9,847 nucleotides of DNA from Sulfurimonas sp. (GCA_022712845.1 JAFLJV010000042.1:1-9847), one strand, 5' to 3'; counted from the first letter of the stretch, positions 1 to 7,505 are shown. Notes: generated by a model not told the origin, from the sequence alone. Program-made: numbers and translations.

Positions 1-2
1 TA

Positions 3-326
3 ATTAATAGTGCAGTTATAATTGTTAGATATTTTGGTGGAACAAAACTAGGAACTGGTGGATTAGTAAGAGCATATAGTGATGCTGTTAATTTAGTTAT
101 TAACTCTTCAAAATTATTTGAATATAAAGATGAAATAACTAAAAAAGTAATATTTGAGTATTCAAATATTAGAAAAATTGAGTATAAATGTAAAGTTCAT
201 AATATAGAGATAATTCATAAAGAGTTTAGTGATAAAACAATTTATGAATTAAAATCAACTAAAGAGGATATGAAAACTTTTTTAGCTTCTTCCTTGAACA
301 GCATTTCCCATATCCCACATAGGTAA
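3..326 (+). CDS. yigZ: YigZ/IMPACT family protein, 3' part only
   Basis: The 5' end lies outside the window; 107 codons are visible, ending in TAA at 324-326. The first visible residues include VRYFGGTKLGTGGLVRAYSD, the hallmark conserved block of the UPF0029/IMPACT (YigZ) family. About 80 residues follow, where family members carry a small ferredoxin-like C-terminal domain (DUF1949). Bacterial members are about 200 residues long, so roughly half the protein is present. The biochemical role is not settled; the eukaryotic relative IMPACT acts on translational control through GCN1. The gene converges on the pilus operon and its last 15 codons lie antisense inside the end of mshG. The tail after the Glu-Asp-Met near 267-273 may be an extension of the usual C-terminus. 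It is not expected to act in pilus assembly. Family assignment is strong; function is unknown. Confidence 0.88.
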   Translation: MNSAVIIVRYFGGTKLGTGGLVRAYSDAVNLVINSSKLFEYKDEITKKVIFEYSNIRKIEYKCKVHNIEIIHKEFSDKTIYELKSTKEDMKTFLASSLNSISHIPHR

Positions 327-1529
327 AAATATACCAAGAGCAAGTAATATAACCATACATGCAATAATTAAAAGCATAAGAGGCTCTATTGCTTCAGATA
401 GCCCATCAATAATAGCATCAAAGCGCATTTTAAAGTATTCAGCAACTTTTTTTATCATAGTATCTAGCGTACCACTATCTTCACCAGCTTTTATCATTTG
501 AATAATCATGTTTTCAAATAATTTAGTATCCTCTAAGCCTTTATTTAGAGATGAACCTTTCTCAACAGCTGATCTTACAGTGGATAGTTTTTGTTTTAAT
601 GGAAGGTTGTCAATCATTGAAATTGACGTATCAAGAGCTTCCGCAATAGGAATACCAGCACGAATTAGTTCAGAAAATACAAGGGTGAATCGGCTAAGTG
701 TTGCATACATAATTATATTTTTTATTAAATATGTTTTAAGTAATGCTTTGTGCCAAGCAAATTTAATATTTTTATTATTATTAATAAGGTATTTAAAAGT
801 CATAAATGAAGTAAATAAAATGGCTAAAACATAGGGCCCATAATTATTAAATAGATGTTCTAGTGTAAGAAGTATTTGTGTTGGTAAAGGAAGATTTGCA
901 CCTAATTCTTCAAAAATTGTTTTAAATTGAGGTACAACATAAGATATTAAAACTGTAAATGCAATTGCCATAGCAATCATTACATTTCTTGGATATGCCA
1001 TTGCTTTTTTAAACTTTATAACATTTGCTCTTATCTCTTCTAGCATATCTGCTAGTGAATATAGTGAATCATCTAAATTACCAGTTTTTTCACCAAGTTG
1101 AACCATAGCAATTGTTAAATTTCCAAGTTCAAAACGAAAATTTTCCATAGATTTTGATAATGAGTGACCAGAGTTTATATCTTCTGCTAATTTACCAAAA
1201 ACTAATTTTAAATTTTCGTCTTGTGTTGATTTGGCAATCTCACTAAGCGAGTCATAAATGGAGATACCAGCATTTGTCATAACTGCTAATTGCCTAATAG
1301 ATGCGATAAGTGCATCAGGTTTGATTTTTCTCTTTCTTACATTTTTTAAAAGATCATTTTTAAATCTTTTAAGTCTGTTTTCAAGTGGTTCTTGTCCTTC
1401 AACAACTTTAATTATTATACCTTGATATTTTTGTTTTGTAATTTCACCAGCTTGTTTTTTATCTTGAGCATATATGCCAACTTGATCTTTTTTACCTTTT
1501 ATAAGAATAGTTGCTATAAAATATTTCAT
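282..1529 (-). CDS. mshG: MshG, GspF/PilC-family inner-membrane platform protein
   Basis: A 415-residue polytopic inner-membrane protein that forms the platform on which the assembly ATPase acts to extract and polymerise pilin. Family members are about 400 residues, so it looks full length. It has two repeated GspF domains, at about residues 75-198 and 277-400. Each carries the family's Gly-Glu turn: GEKTGNL near 146-152 and GEDSGTL near 349-355. Membrane segments are likely at about 180-200 (ending in VVPQF), 232-248 and 381-403, followed by a short PMWDMGN tail typical of the family. The ATG overlaps the mshE stop by one base (TAATG), with a GGTGG-type ribosome site just upstream, so the two are translationally coupled. 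It is the last gene of the operon. In Vibrio, mshF and the pilin genes follow mshG; here a convergent yigZ-like gene follows instead. Confidence 0.9.
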   Translation of the reverse strand: MKYFIATILIKGKKDQVGIYAQDKKQAGEITKQKYQGIIIKVVEGQEPLENRLKRFKNDLLKNVRKRKIKPDALIASIRQLAVMTNAGISIYDSLSEIAKSTQDENLKLVFGKLAEDINSGHSLSKSMENFRFELGNLTIAMVQLGEKTGNLDDSLYSLADMLEEIRANVIKFKKAMAYPRNVMIAMAIAFTVLISYVVPQFKTIFEELGANLPLPTQILLTLEHLFNNYGPYVLAILFTSFMTFKYLINNNKNIKFAWHKALLKTYLIKNIIMYATLSRFTLVFSELIRAGIPIAEALDTSISMIDNLPLKQKLSTVRSAVEKGSSLNKGLEDTKLFENMIIQMIKAGEDSGTLDTMIKKVAEYFKMRFDAIIDGLSEAIEPLMLLIIACMVILLALGIFLPMWDMGNAVQGRS

Positions 1530-3220
1530 TATTTTGCCACCTTTAAAATTTCTTCAATACTAGTAATACCATCAAGTGCTTTATTGATCCCATTTTGTAA
1601 TATTGGAACAAAGCCATCTTTAATTGCTTGAGTATATAAAATATCATTTGATGAACCCTTTGCTATTAATGATGAAAGTTTATCGGTAATATCTAAAACT
1701 TCACAAATCATTTCTCTACCCATATATCCACTTTCATTACACTCTTTACACCTTAAACCTATATAAAATTTGCTTTTTTTCTGTATATACTCACTAATAT
1801 CTTCAAAAACTGAAGCAGATATTTTTTCTTCCACTTTACAGTGAATACATATCTTTCTTATGAGCCTTTGTGCTTGTATTGTAACTAAAGCACCACTAAT
1901 TAAGTAGTGAGGAATTCCCATGTCAACCATACGAGTTATAGCACTTATAGAGTCATTTGTATGAAGTGTTGATATAACTAAGTGACCTGTTAATGCTGCT
2001 TTAATAGCAATCTCTAGTGTTTCATGATCACGAATCTCACCAATCATAATCTTATCAGGATCTTGTCTAAGAATTGAGCGAAGAGCATCAGCAAAACTAA
2101 GTCCAACTTTTGGATTTACTTGAACCTGTTGGATTAGATTCATTCTATACTCAACAGGATCTTCAACTGTTATAACTTTGTCTTCTACATTTCTTAATTC
2201 ATTTAATGAGCCATAAAGAGTTGTCGTTTTACCACTTCCAGTTGGACCAGTTACAAGAATTATGCCATAAGGTGAACTTAAACCACGAAGAAGTTTTTGA
2301 TAACTCATACTATCCATACCAGCTTCTTCAAGTTTTACAAGTGCTTTTTGTTTATCAAGCACCCTCATAACTATTGATTCTCCATAAAGAATAGGAAGAG
2401 TTGATATACGGAAATCATATTCTCTATCACCAACTAATGTTGAAAAACGTCCATCTTGAGGTTTTCTTTTTTCAGCAATATCAAGATTTGCTAATAGTTT
2501 TAATCTTGAAGCAAGTGGTGGATATATATCTTTTTCAAAAATAAATACCTCTGTTAGTTTGCCATCTATTCGAGCACGAACAACACAATTTTTTTCAGTT
2601 GGTTCAACATGCACATCACTAGCACGACCTTTAATACAAGCAGCTAATATAACATCTATTAAAAGTAAAATAGATGATGCTTCTTGTTGTTCTTCTATAG
2701 AGCTAATAGAGTTTAATTCATCTCTGATTTTTTTAATTAAACCTTTTACACTATCTTTTAGCTCAACTTTAAAAAGGTATGAATCAATTTGTTTTTTTGT
2801 AGCGACAGCAACTTTTATAGGTTTTCTTATAAATAGTCTTTGTATCGCTTCTTGAGCTTCTATATCAAAAGGATCACAAAAGGCAATTACTATGTTTAAA
2901 TTATCTTCTAAAACAGGAAGTACATTATATTTTTTTAGTTGAGTGAGAGATACCTTTTCTGTAAGTTTGTAATCCATATCTATAGAATCTAAATCTAAAA
3001 AAAGAAGATCTTGCTCTTTTGCAAGTTTCTGTAAAATATCTTTTTCATCAATATAGTCATAATCATCTATTATAGAGATATCATATACACCATTTTGTAT
3101 TTTTTCAACTATAAATCTTATAAGTCTATCCATGGTCATGAAACCAGATAGAGTAATATCTCTAAGAATTAAGTTACTGTTTAATCCTTTAGCAATAAGT
3201 CTATCAACTTGTGCTTTCAT
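1529..3220 (-). CDS. mshE: MshE, GspE/PilB-family pilus assembly ATPase
   Basis: A cytoplasmic hexameric ATPase that powers pilus extension through the platform protein. The 563 residues show a T2SSE N-terminal region (about 1-150), then the catalytic core: Walker A GPTGSGKT at 325-332, Asp box TVEDPVEY at 351-358, Walker B IMIGEIRD at 391-398 and His box TGHLVISTLHTND at 411-423. A zinc-type tetracysteine site follows (CIHC 458-461, CKEC 491-494), seen in GspE/PilB but not in PilT retraction ATPases, which supports an extension role. The start is uncertain. This ATG has no clear Shine-Dalgarno. A strong one precedes an in-frame ATG at 3262-3260, but that path meets a TAA at 3238-3236, so the first helix of the N-domain seems lost. 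The catalytic part is intact. The stop overlaps the mshG start by one base. MshE is chosen over GspE from gene order. Confidence 0.9.
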   Translation of the reverse strand: MKAQVDRLIAKGLNSNLILRDITLSGFMTMDRLIRFIVEKIQNGVYDISIIDDYDYIDEKDILQKLAKEQDLLFLDLDSIDMDYKLTEKVSLTQLKKYNVLPVLEDNLNIVIAFCDPFDIEAQEAIQRLFIRKPIKVAVATKKQIDSYLFKVELKDSVKGLIKKIRDELNSISSIEEQQEASSILLLIDVILAACIKGRASDVHVEPTEKNCVVRARIDGKLTEVFIFEKDIYPPLASRLKLLANLDIAEKRKPQDGRFSTLVGDREYDFRISTLPILYGESIVMRVLDKQKALVKLEEAGMDSMSYQKLLRGLSSPYGIILVTGPTGSGKTTTLYGSLNELRNVEDKVITVEDPVEYRMNLIQQVQVNPKVGLSFADALRSILRQDPDKIMIGEIRDHETLEIAIKAALTGHLVISTLHTNDSISAITRMVDMGIPHYLISGALVTIQAQRLIRKICIHCKVEEKISASVFEDISEYIQKKSKFYIGLRCKECNESGYMGREMICEVLDITDKLSSLIAKGSSNDILYTQAIKDGFVPILQNGINKALDGITSIEEILKVAK

Positions 3221-3235
3221 GATAAAGCCATTTTC

Positions 3236-3262
3236 TTATAAATCTGAAGTGATTCTATCCAT
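3236..3262 (-). other. Interrupted 5' extension of mshE, or eight-codon leader ORF
   Basis: An ATG at 3262-3260 opens a short frame encoding MDRITSDL, which ends in TAA at 3238-3236. It is exactly in frame with mshE: after the TAA come E-N-G-F-I and then the mshE Met. Read through, the pattern is DL-x-ENGFI, which matches the DLLxxGxI-type start of the N-terminal domain in MshE/PilB/GspE proteins, with the stop at a normally hydrophobic position. TTA (Leu) differs from TAA by one base. This is either the true mshE start carrying a nonsense change or read error, or a small leader peptide. The sequence alone cannot decide, but the family-like pattern favours the first reading. Confidence 0.6.
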
Positions 3263-3269
3263 AAAATGT

Positions 3270-3274
3270 CTCCT
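3270..3274 (-). promoter_or_regulatory. Strong ribosome binding site before the interrupted mshE start
   Basis: AGGAG lies seven bases before the ATG at 3262-3260 and overlaps the TAG stop of the upstream gene (TAGGAG). It is one of the best Shine-Dalgarno matches in the operon. The ATG that opens the long mshE frame at 3220 has nothing comparable. The site therefore argues that translation of mshE originally began at 3262. Confidence 0.75.
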
Positions 3275-3815
3275 ACCAGTATGCGTGACGTTTAATCATA
3301 ACCGAATTATAATATTTTTCTATAACAACTTTACTTAGTCTATTGTTTTTTACAAGATAAAGTTTATATGTTATTTTTTTATCATTTTTATTTTCAAAAA
3401 GATAAAAAGCTCTTGGTTCATGTTTACCAAGTTTAGCATATAAATCAAAAACTTTTGATAATGTGTAGTCAGTTGTAGGTAATTTAAAAGAAGATAAATC
3501 ATAATTATCTACTAAAGCATGGTATAAAAGCTTTTTTTGCATTAATATAACAGAGAAATATGCAGAATTTGCACGAGCTTCTTTTGAGAACTTAAGAGTT
3601 GCTATTGGCACTGACAATCTATCAATATAATCTGCTTTTAAACAAGCAAAAGCATATAAGGAGATATACTCTTCATTTTGTCTGTAACGGCTAAAGTTAC
3701 GAAAGCCAAGATTACAAACTTTTTCGTATTTTTCATTTTGATATAGATTAAACATATCTTGTTTTATGTCAGCATATAAGTTTAATGTAATAAAGATTAT
3801 TAATAGTATTTTCAT
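3273..3815 (-). CDS. Secreted helical-repeat protein of unknown function between mshN and mshE
   Basis: I do not recognise this 180-residue protein. It starts with a short signal peptide (MKILLIIFITLNLYA, likely cut before Asp16), so the mature protein should be periplasmic. Residues 17-100 look like a short TPR-type helical repeat: FNLYQNEKYEKVCNLGF, then helices ending near ILMQKKLLYHAL. The only two cysteines, Cys34 and Cys58, fall in consecutive predicted helices and could form a disulfide. Residues about 140-180 look beta-rich and basic (YKLYLVKNNRLSKVVIEKYY). The start overlaps the upstream stop by four bases (ATGA) with GGGA upstream, so it is a coupled member of the operon. Vibrio msh loci have no gene in this slot, so it may be a lineage-specific periplasmic accessory or chaperone of the pilus machine; that role is inferred from position only. 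Confidence 0.8.
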   Translation of the reverse strand: MKILLIIFITLNLYADIKQDMFNLYQNEKYEKVCNLGFRNFSRYRQNEEYISLYAFACLKADYIDRLSVPIATLKFSKEARANSAYFSVILMQKKLLYHALVDNYDLSSFKLPTTDYTLSKVFDLYAKLGKHEPRAFYLFENKNDKKITYKLYLVKNNRLSKVVIEKYYNSVMIKRHAYW

Positions 3816-4633
3816 TTGAATTTCCCTGATATAATTTCATCTAATAAAAGCCTAGCTTGTGATGAGTGAGAGTAGTTAATATATTTTTGTAATGTTTTAA
3901 TAGCCATATCTTTTTTATTAAGCTTAACTAATGATTTTGAGAAAATAATCCAGCTTGCTTCTATATTATTGTTAATTTTATTTGTAATAAGAGCATAGTT
4001 ATAGGATTTATCATATTCTTGTAATTGATAGTATTTTTTTGCTATAAATAAACTTAGTGCTGGACTATTATTTGTTTTAAATCTTTTAATAACATGGTGT
4101 ATGTCATCATAAATATCTCTTCTCTCTATATTGATAATAGTTTTTTTCTCTATCTCAACTTTGGGATTTTTAATTATAATAACCTTCTCTTGTACTTCAG
4201 CTTTTAGTTTCTTAACTATAATTTTTTCTTTTTTTGTTATTGGTTTTTTTTCTATATTATTGTTTACTTCATAATATAGAGGAGTATTTGATTGCATTTT
4301 TTTAAGAAAATTAAAAGATGGTAAAAGTATAAGTTTATTATCCTCAATGATAATCTCTTTTTTTTCAGATATAGTTATTAATTTTTTAGGTTCTAATTTA
4401 TTTATAATTGACTTTTGAGTATTATTAACATCTATGTTTTTAGTTTTTTGAATTTTTTGTACTAATACAGGTTCTTTAGTTATTAAGATATTTTTAAAAG
4501 AATAAATATTATTATAGAAAAAAATGATAGAAAATATAATAATACTTAAACTAGTAAAAAGTATGATATAAGGCATACGTAGTTTTTGTTTATATTTTTT
4601 ATGTCTAAGTTCTAAATCATTAACATTAAGCAT
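3812..4633 (-). CDS. MshN-position membrane-anchored TPR protein
   Basis: A 273-residue bitopic protein. A short basic cytoplasmic N-terminus (HKKYKQKLR) leads into one membrane helix at about 21-40. Next comes a long Lys/Ile/Glu-rich periplasmic linker (about 50-175) and a C-terminal TPR-like region at about 190-265 (ALSLFIAKKYYQLQEYDKSY, then a second hairpin ending at LLLDEII). N-terminal membrane anchor, linker and C-terminal TPRs match the layout of MshN, and the position directly after mshM fits. MshN-type proteins are thought to help the secretin or pilus complex span the periplasm, but their exact function is poorly known. The start overlaps the mshM stop by eight bases and has GGA at good spacing. 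The linker is low-complexity, so orthology rests on order and layout rather than sequence identity. Confidence 0.75.
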   Translation of the reverse strand: MLNVNDLELRHKKYKQKLRMPYIILFTSLSIIIFSIIFFYNNIYSFKNILITKEPVLVQKIQKTKNIDVNNTQKSIINKLEPKKLITISEKKEIIIEDNKLILLPSFNFLKKMQSNTPLYYEVNNNIEKKPITKKEKIIVKKLKAEVQEKVIIIKNPKVEIEKKTIINIERRDIYDDIHHVIKRFKTNNSPALSLFIAKKYYQLQEYDKSYNYALITNKINNNIEASWIIFSKSLVKLNKKDMAIKTLQKYINYSHSSQARLLLDEIISGKFK

Positions 4634-5441
4634 CTATTAATCCTGTATGAATTGCTGCCATCTCTATGATTTTATCTGAAACTTCACTACTTGTAATCCT
4701 GCTAGGATTATTTTTAATATAATATAGATAAATATCAAACATCGTATAGATAAGTTTATTGGTATCTCTATAATTGCCATTGGTTAATTTATGAATAGTA
4801 TTTATTGATTTTACTCTAAACATACTTGCTGTATCTAAACAGTTTGCCTTCATCAATTTTTTTTGAATATAAATTTTAAGTTCTGTTATAGAAGCATTTT
4901 CAAGTTTAATACTTTCCCAAATTCTTGTTTGAAAGTGTTCTTTTGCTATTAAATCTTCTTTTTCTGTTTTATGTAGAGCAATAATAAATTTCATTTTTCT
5001 TGTATCTGATAAAAGCCTAATTTTTTCCATTAAAGGGGTCGAGTATAATTGAGCTTCATCTAGCATGATAAGTGGCATCATAGGATCATCTAACTCTTTC
5101 TTATTAACAACTTTCATAAATTGAGTAAAATTAAGTTCACCACTATATTCCATGCCGTATAAGTCTTGTGCTAGTGTTTTAAAAAATTCACTCTCATCTA
5201 GTATAGGTGTGCCATATAGATAAACTATTTGAGAAGATTTAAGACTTTGATAAAGTTTTAGTAAAAACATACTTTTGCCAGTACCTGGTTTTCCATATAA
5301 GAGTATCATTTTCAAAGGCTTTTTTATAGAATCTTTTAACGACTGATATATTATAGATACCCTGTCAAGTTCTATATAGTCCTTGGTATTTACAGTATCT
5401 AAAAAAACATCTCTTGAGTTTTCATAGATATTAGATTCCAT
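4626..5441 (-). CDS. mshM: MshM, ExeA-type AAA ATPase
   Basis: A 271-residue cytoplasmic P-loop ATPase. Walker A is GKPGTGKS at 50-57 and Walker B with the ExeA-type DEAQ is LIMLDEAQ at 124-131. A sensor-like strand FIIALHK lies at 152-158, and Arg173 in QTRIWE (171-176) is a candidate arginine finger. A helical lid follows, with NGNYRDTNKLI near 221-231. Unlike Aeromonas ExeA it has no C-terminal membrane helix or peptidoglycan-binding domain; this ATPase-only form is what MshM looks like in msh loci. It probably couples ATP hydrolysis to secretin assembly or placement, by analogy with ExeAB. Its start overlaps the secretin stop region by 11 bases, with GAGG close before the ATG, consistent with coupled synthesis of secretin and assembly ATPase. 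Confidence 0.85.
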   Translation of the reverse strand: MESNIYENSRDVFLDTVNTKDYIELDRVSIIYQSLKDSIKKPLKMILLYGKPGTGKSMFLLKLYQSLKSSQIVYLYGTPILDESEFFKTLAQDLYGMEYSGELNFTQFMKVVNKKELDDPMMPLIMLDEAQLYSTPLMEKIRLLSDTRKMKFIIALHKTEKEDLIAKEHFQTRIWESIKLENASITELKIYIQKKLMKANCLDTASMFRVKSINTIHKLTNGNYRDTNKLIYTMFDIYLYYIKNNPSRITSSEVSDKIIEMAAIHTGLIDA

Positions 5442-7026
5442 TTTCCTCTTTCTTTTTTGGTTTTTTATTAGTTGTTATTTTATTATTTAGCATCATATCA
5501 TCACTCAATCTCTCATATCCTAAATCAGATAAAGAGATATTATTTTGATCTGGCTTAATTATATGTGGAGTAATAATCATAACTAGTTCTGTAATCGTTT
5601 TAATATCTTTTTTATGACTAAAAAGACGACCTAAAAAGGGGATATCTCCTAGTAATGGAATCTTACTTTCCTGAGTAGAGGTTGAACTAGTTATAAGACC
5701 ACCTAAAATAACACGGTGTCCATTTTTAACAGTTACAACTGATGATAATTGTCTACGAACTAAATCTGGTGGAATAGTTCTATCATTACCATCTTCAACT
5801 GCAAAAGTGTTAGATAGTGTCTCTGATAAGGAAGGATTTATTTTTAATGTAATTGTATCATCGGAAGATATTTCAGGTGTTATATCCAATAAAACACCAG
5901 CAAAAACAGATTTCACTTGTTCTCCAGTACTTTGTGACCCAGTGCCAGCACCAGCTAATGTTTCTGTACTAGTTATTTTATAAAAGTACTCTGTTCCAGC
6001 AGTTATTAAAGCTGGTTGATTATTAAGAGTTAGTACTTTAGGATTTGATATTGAGCTAACATCACCTTGAGTTTTAAGAAATTTAATAACCTCTTTTAAA
6101 GTTCCAGTTGCATTAACTGTTAGAAGATTATTATTTGTAGTCACTACACTGCCAATAATTCCTTTAGTAATTTTACCATCTTCAAATTCAGTTACTCCCT
6201 TATGAACAAGTTTATCTAACTGTAAATCAAGATTTTGTAGTGCAAACAGTTGTTGCCAATCAACACCGATAGTTTGACCTTCCGTCATTGTTATAGAAAG
6301 CAACTGTACATCAATTAAAACTTGAAGTTTAACTTTTTCTTGAAGATTTTCAAGATATTTTTCTAGTCTATTTATCTGTTTTAAAGTTGCAGTAACAGTA
6401 ATGATACCAGCATTTTTATTTATAATAGGTGCTTCAGCTTTATAAATATCCTCTGGTCTATTTAAAATTCTTTGAAGCTCTAAGTCTAGTTCATGCCAAA
6501 AAACCACTTCATCACTACTTTCAATTTTCATGCCTGATGTACCAGAACTACTAGAACTGCTAGAAGTTGAATCTCCCCCTGAAGAACTTTGTGTTGTTGA
6601 TGCTTCTGATGAACTACCACCACCCTCAGATGAAAGAGTAACATCAGTATTTGACGTACCTTTTCTTTGAGATAATATATAGTCTATATTAAACATTCTT
6701 GTATTTAAATAAGAAATTCTTAAAATATTATTTTCAAGAGTATATTGAAGATTATTTTCTTTTAAGATGATATCAAAAACTTCATCTATTGTTAAGTTAT
6801 TTAGATTTGTTCTATTAAGTTTTGTATTTAAGAACTCATCAGCATGTGGATCAGTAACAATTATACTAAATTCACACTCACTACTAAGTTGCTCTACAAA
6901 ATCTATTATTTTTGTATCTTTTGTAGAGCTGATACTAAATAGTTCAAAAGAACAATCAGCTAAAGCACTACTTGATAAGAGAAGTGTTAAAATCGTTGTT
7001 GTTAATGTTGTTTTAATTAGTTTCAT
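5431..7026 (-). CDS. mshL: MshL, outer-membrane secretin of MSHA-type pilus
   Basis: A 531-residue secretin that forms the outer-membrane ring through which the pilus passes. It has a signal peptide (residues 1-23, cut after ALA); Cys25 is not in a lipobox. An STN/N0 domain lies at about 30-105, followed by a Gly/Ser/Thr-rich linker at about 132-165, an N1-type ring domain near 195-230 and the secretin core at about 232-490. The signature region reads PPDLVRRQLSSVVTVKNGHR, then ILGGLI, then IPLLGDIPFLGRLF and LVMIITPHII. The only cysteines, Cys25 and Cys51, both fall in or next to N0 and could pair. A Lys/Asn-rich tail (about 497-531) follows the beta-barrel core. The start lies eight bases after the upstream stop, with AGGA inside TAGGATG. 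The family is certain; MshL rather than PilQ/GspD comes from gene order and the neighbouring mshM. Confidence 0.93.
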   Translation of the reverse strand: MKLIKTTLTTTILTLLLSSSALADCSFELFSISSTKDTKIIDFVEQLSSECEFSIIVTDPHADEFLNTKLNRTNLNNLTIDEVFDIILKENNLQYTLENNILRISYLNTRMFNIDYILSQRKGTSNTDVTLSSEGGGSSSEASTTQSSSGGDSTSSSSSSSGTSGMKIESSDEVVFWHELDLELQRILNRPEDIYKAEAPIINKNAGIITVTATLKQINRLEKYLENLQEKVKLQVLIDVQLLSITMTEGQTIGVDWQQLFALQNLDLQLDKLVHKGVTEFEDGKITKGIIGSVVTTNNNLLTVNATGTLKEVIKFLKTQGDVSSISNPKVLTLNNQPALITAGTEYFYKITSTETLAGAGTGSQSTGEQVKSVFAGVLLDITPEISSDDTITLKINPSLSETLSNTFAVEDGNDRTIPPDLVRRQLSSVVTVKNGHRVILGGLITSSTSTQESKIPLLGDIPFLGRLFSHKKDIKTITELVMIITPHIIKPDQNNISLSDLGYERLSDDMMLNNKITTNKKPKKKEENGI

Positions 7027-7034
7027 AATTCATC

Positions 7035-7505
7035 CTACTTATTCTTAAATTTTAAATTTCGTTTTTTAGTATCTGTAGATAAAGTTAACTTTTTATTACC
7101 TTTTTTTAACTTTACAGAGCTTTTAGTAATTTTAATTACTAAATAATCATTTATTTTATCATCTTTTTTATACCACTTGCCATTAATCATAGCTGATGAA
7201 TTTATGATAGTACTTAAGATAAAATTATCATTTGCAACCCTGTTTTTATTAGTACTTGATTTTGAAGACTTTGCAGTTTTAGAAGAAGATATATTTTTCG
7301 TACTAGAAGAGTTTTCTTTAGCAGTACTTTTTTTTACATAACCATTTTTTTCTAAAAAAACAAAAGGATTATTTACTCCTAATATTTTTGGACTTTTTCT
7401 TGGAGGTTTTATAGCTTCAATCTGCTCATCAACCCAAGGAAGTTCAGTTGCATAAATGGTATTTGCTAAAAAAAATGTTAAAAATATTATTGATAAAGTT
7501 TTCAT
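7035..7505 (-). CDS. MshK/PilP-like secreted linker protein
   Basis: A 156-residue protein with a clean signal peptide (MKTLSIIFLTFFLANTIYA, cut before TELPW). A Ser/Thr/Lys-rich flexible linker follows (about 55-92), then a C-terminal domain near 95-145 with the pattern of the PilP/GspC homology region: SAMINGKWYKKDDKINDYLV, then VKLKKGNKKLTLS. MshK/PilP/GspC proteins link the inner-membrane alignment complex to the secretin, and this gene sits between the mshJ-like gene and the secretin as mshK does. An in-frame ATG at 7523 would add six residues, but it has no ribosome site and spoils the signal peptide. The ATG at 7505 has GGGGA upstream and overlaps the previous stop as TAATG, so I chose it. 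Sequence similarity to MshK itself is weak, so the name rests on position and layout. Confidence 0.78.
   Translation of the reverse strand: MKTLSIIFLTFFLANTIYATELPWVDEQIEAIKPPRKSPKILGVNNPFVFLEKNGYVKKSTAKENSSSTKNISSSKTAKSSKSSTNKNRVANDNFILSTIINSSAMINGKWYKKDDKINDYLVIKITKSSVKLKKGNKKLTLSTDTKKRNLKFKNK

Noticed and set aside
211..251. An 11-base perfect inverted repeat (arms 211-221 and 241-251, 19-base loop) about 30 bases downstream of the mshG stop, a possible operon terminator.
   Set aside because: The arms are almost all A/T, the loop is long, no T tract follows on the minus strand, and it lies inside the yigZ coding sequence. A match this size is expected by chance in such AT-rich DNA.
508..834. 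Plus-strand open frames inside mshG, and others such as 2559-2855, 6767-7048 and 8692-8904.
   Set aside because: They lie antisense to well-supported genes, resemble no protein family I know, and lack convincing ribosome sites; they are shadows of the real genes.
7328..7335. Eight-base A/T homopolymer in the mshK-like gene, and a similar one near 4244-4251 in the mshN-like gene, as possible phase-variation tracts.
   Set aside because: Runs of this length are common in so AT-rich a genome, both frames are intact, and known phase-variable tracts in Campylobacterota are mostly longer G/C runs.
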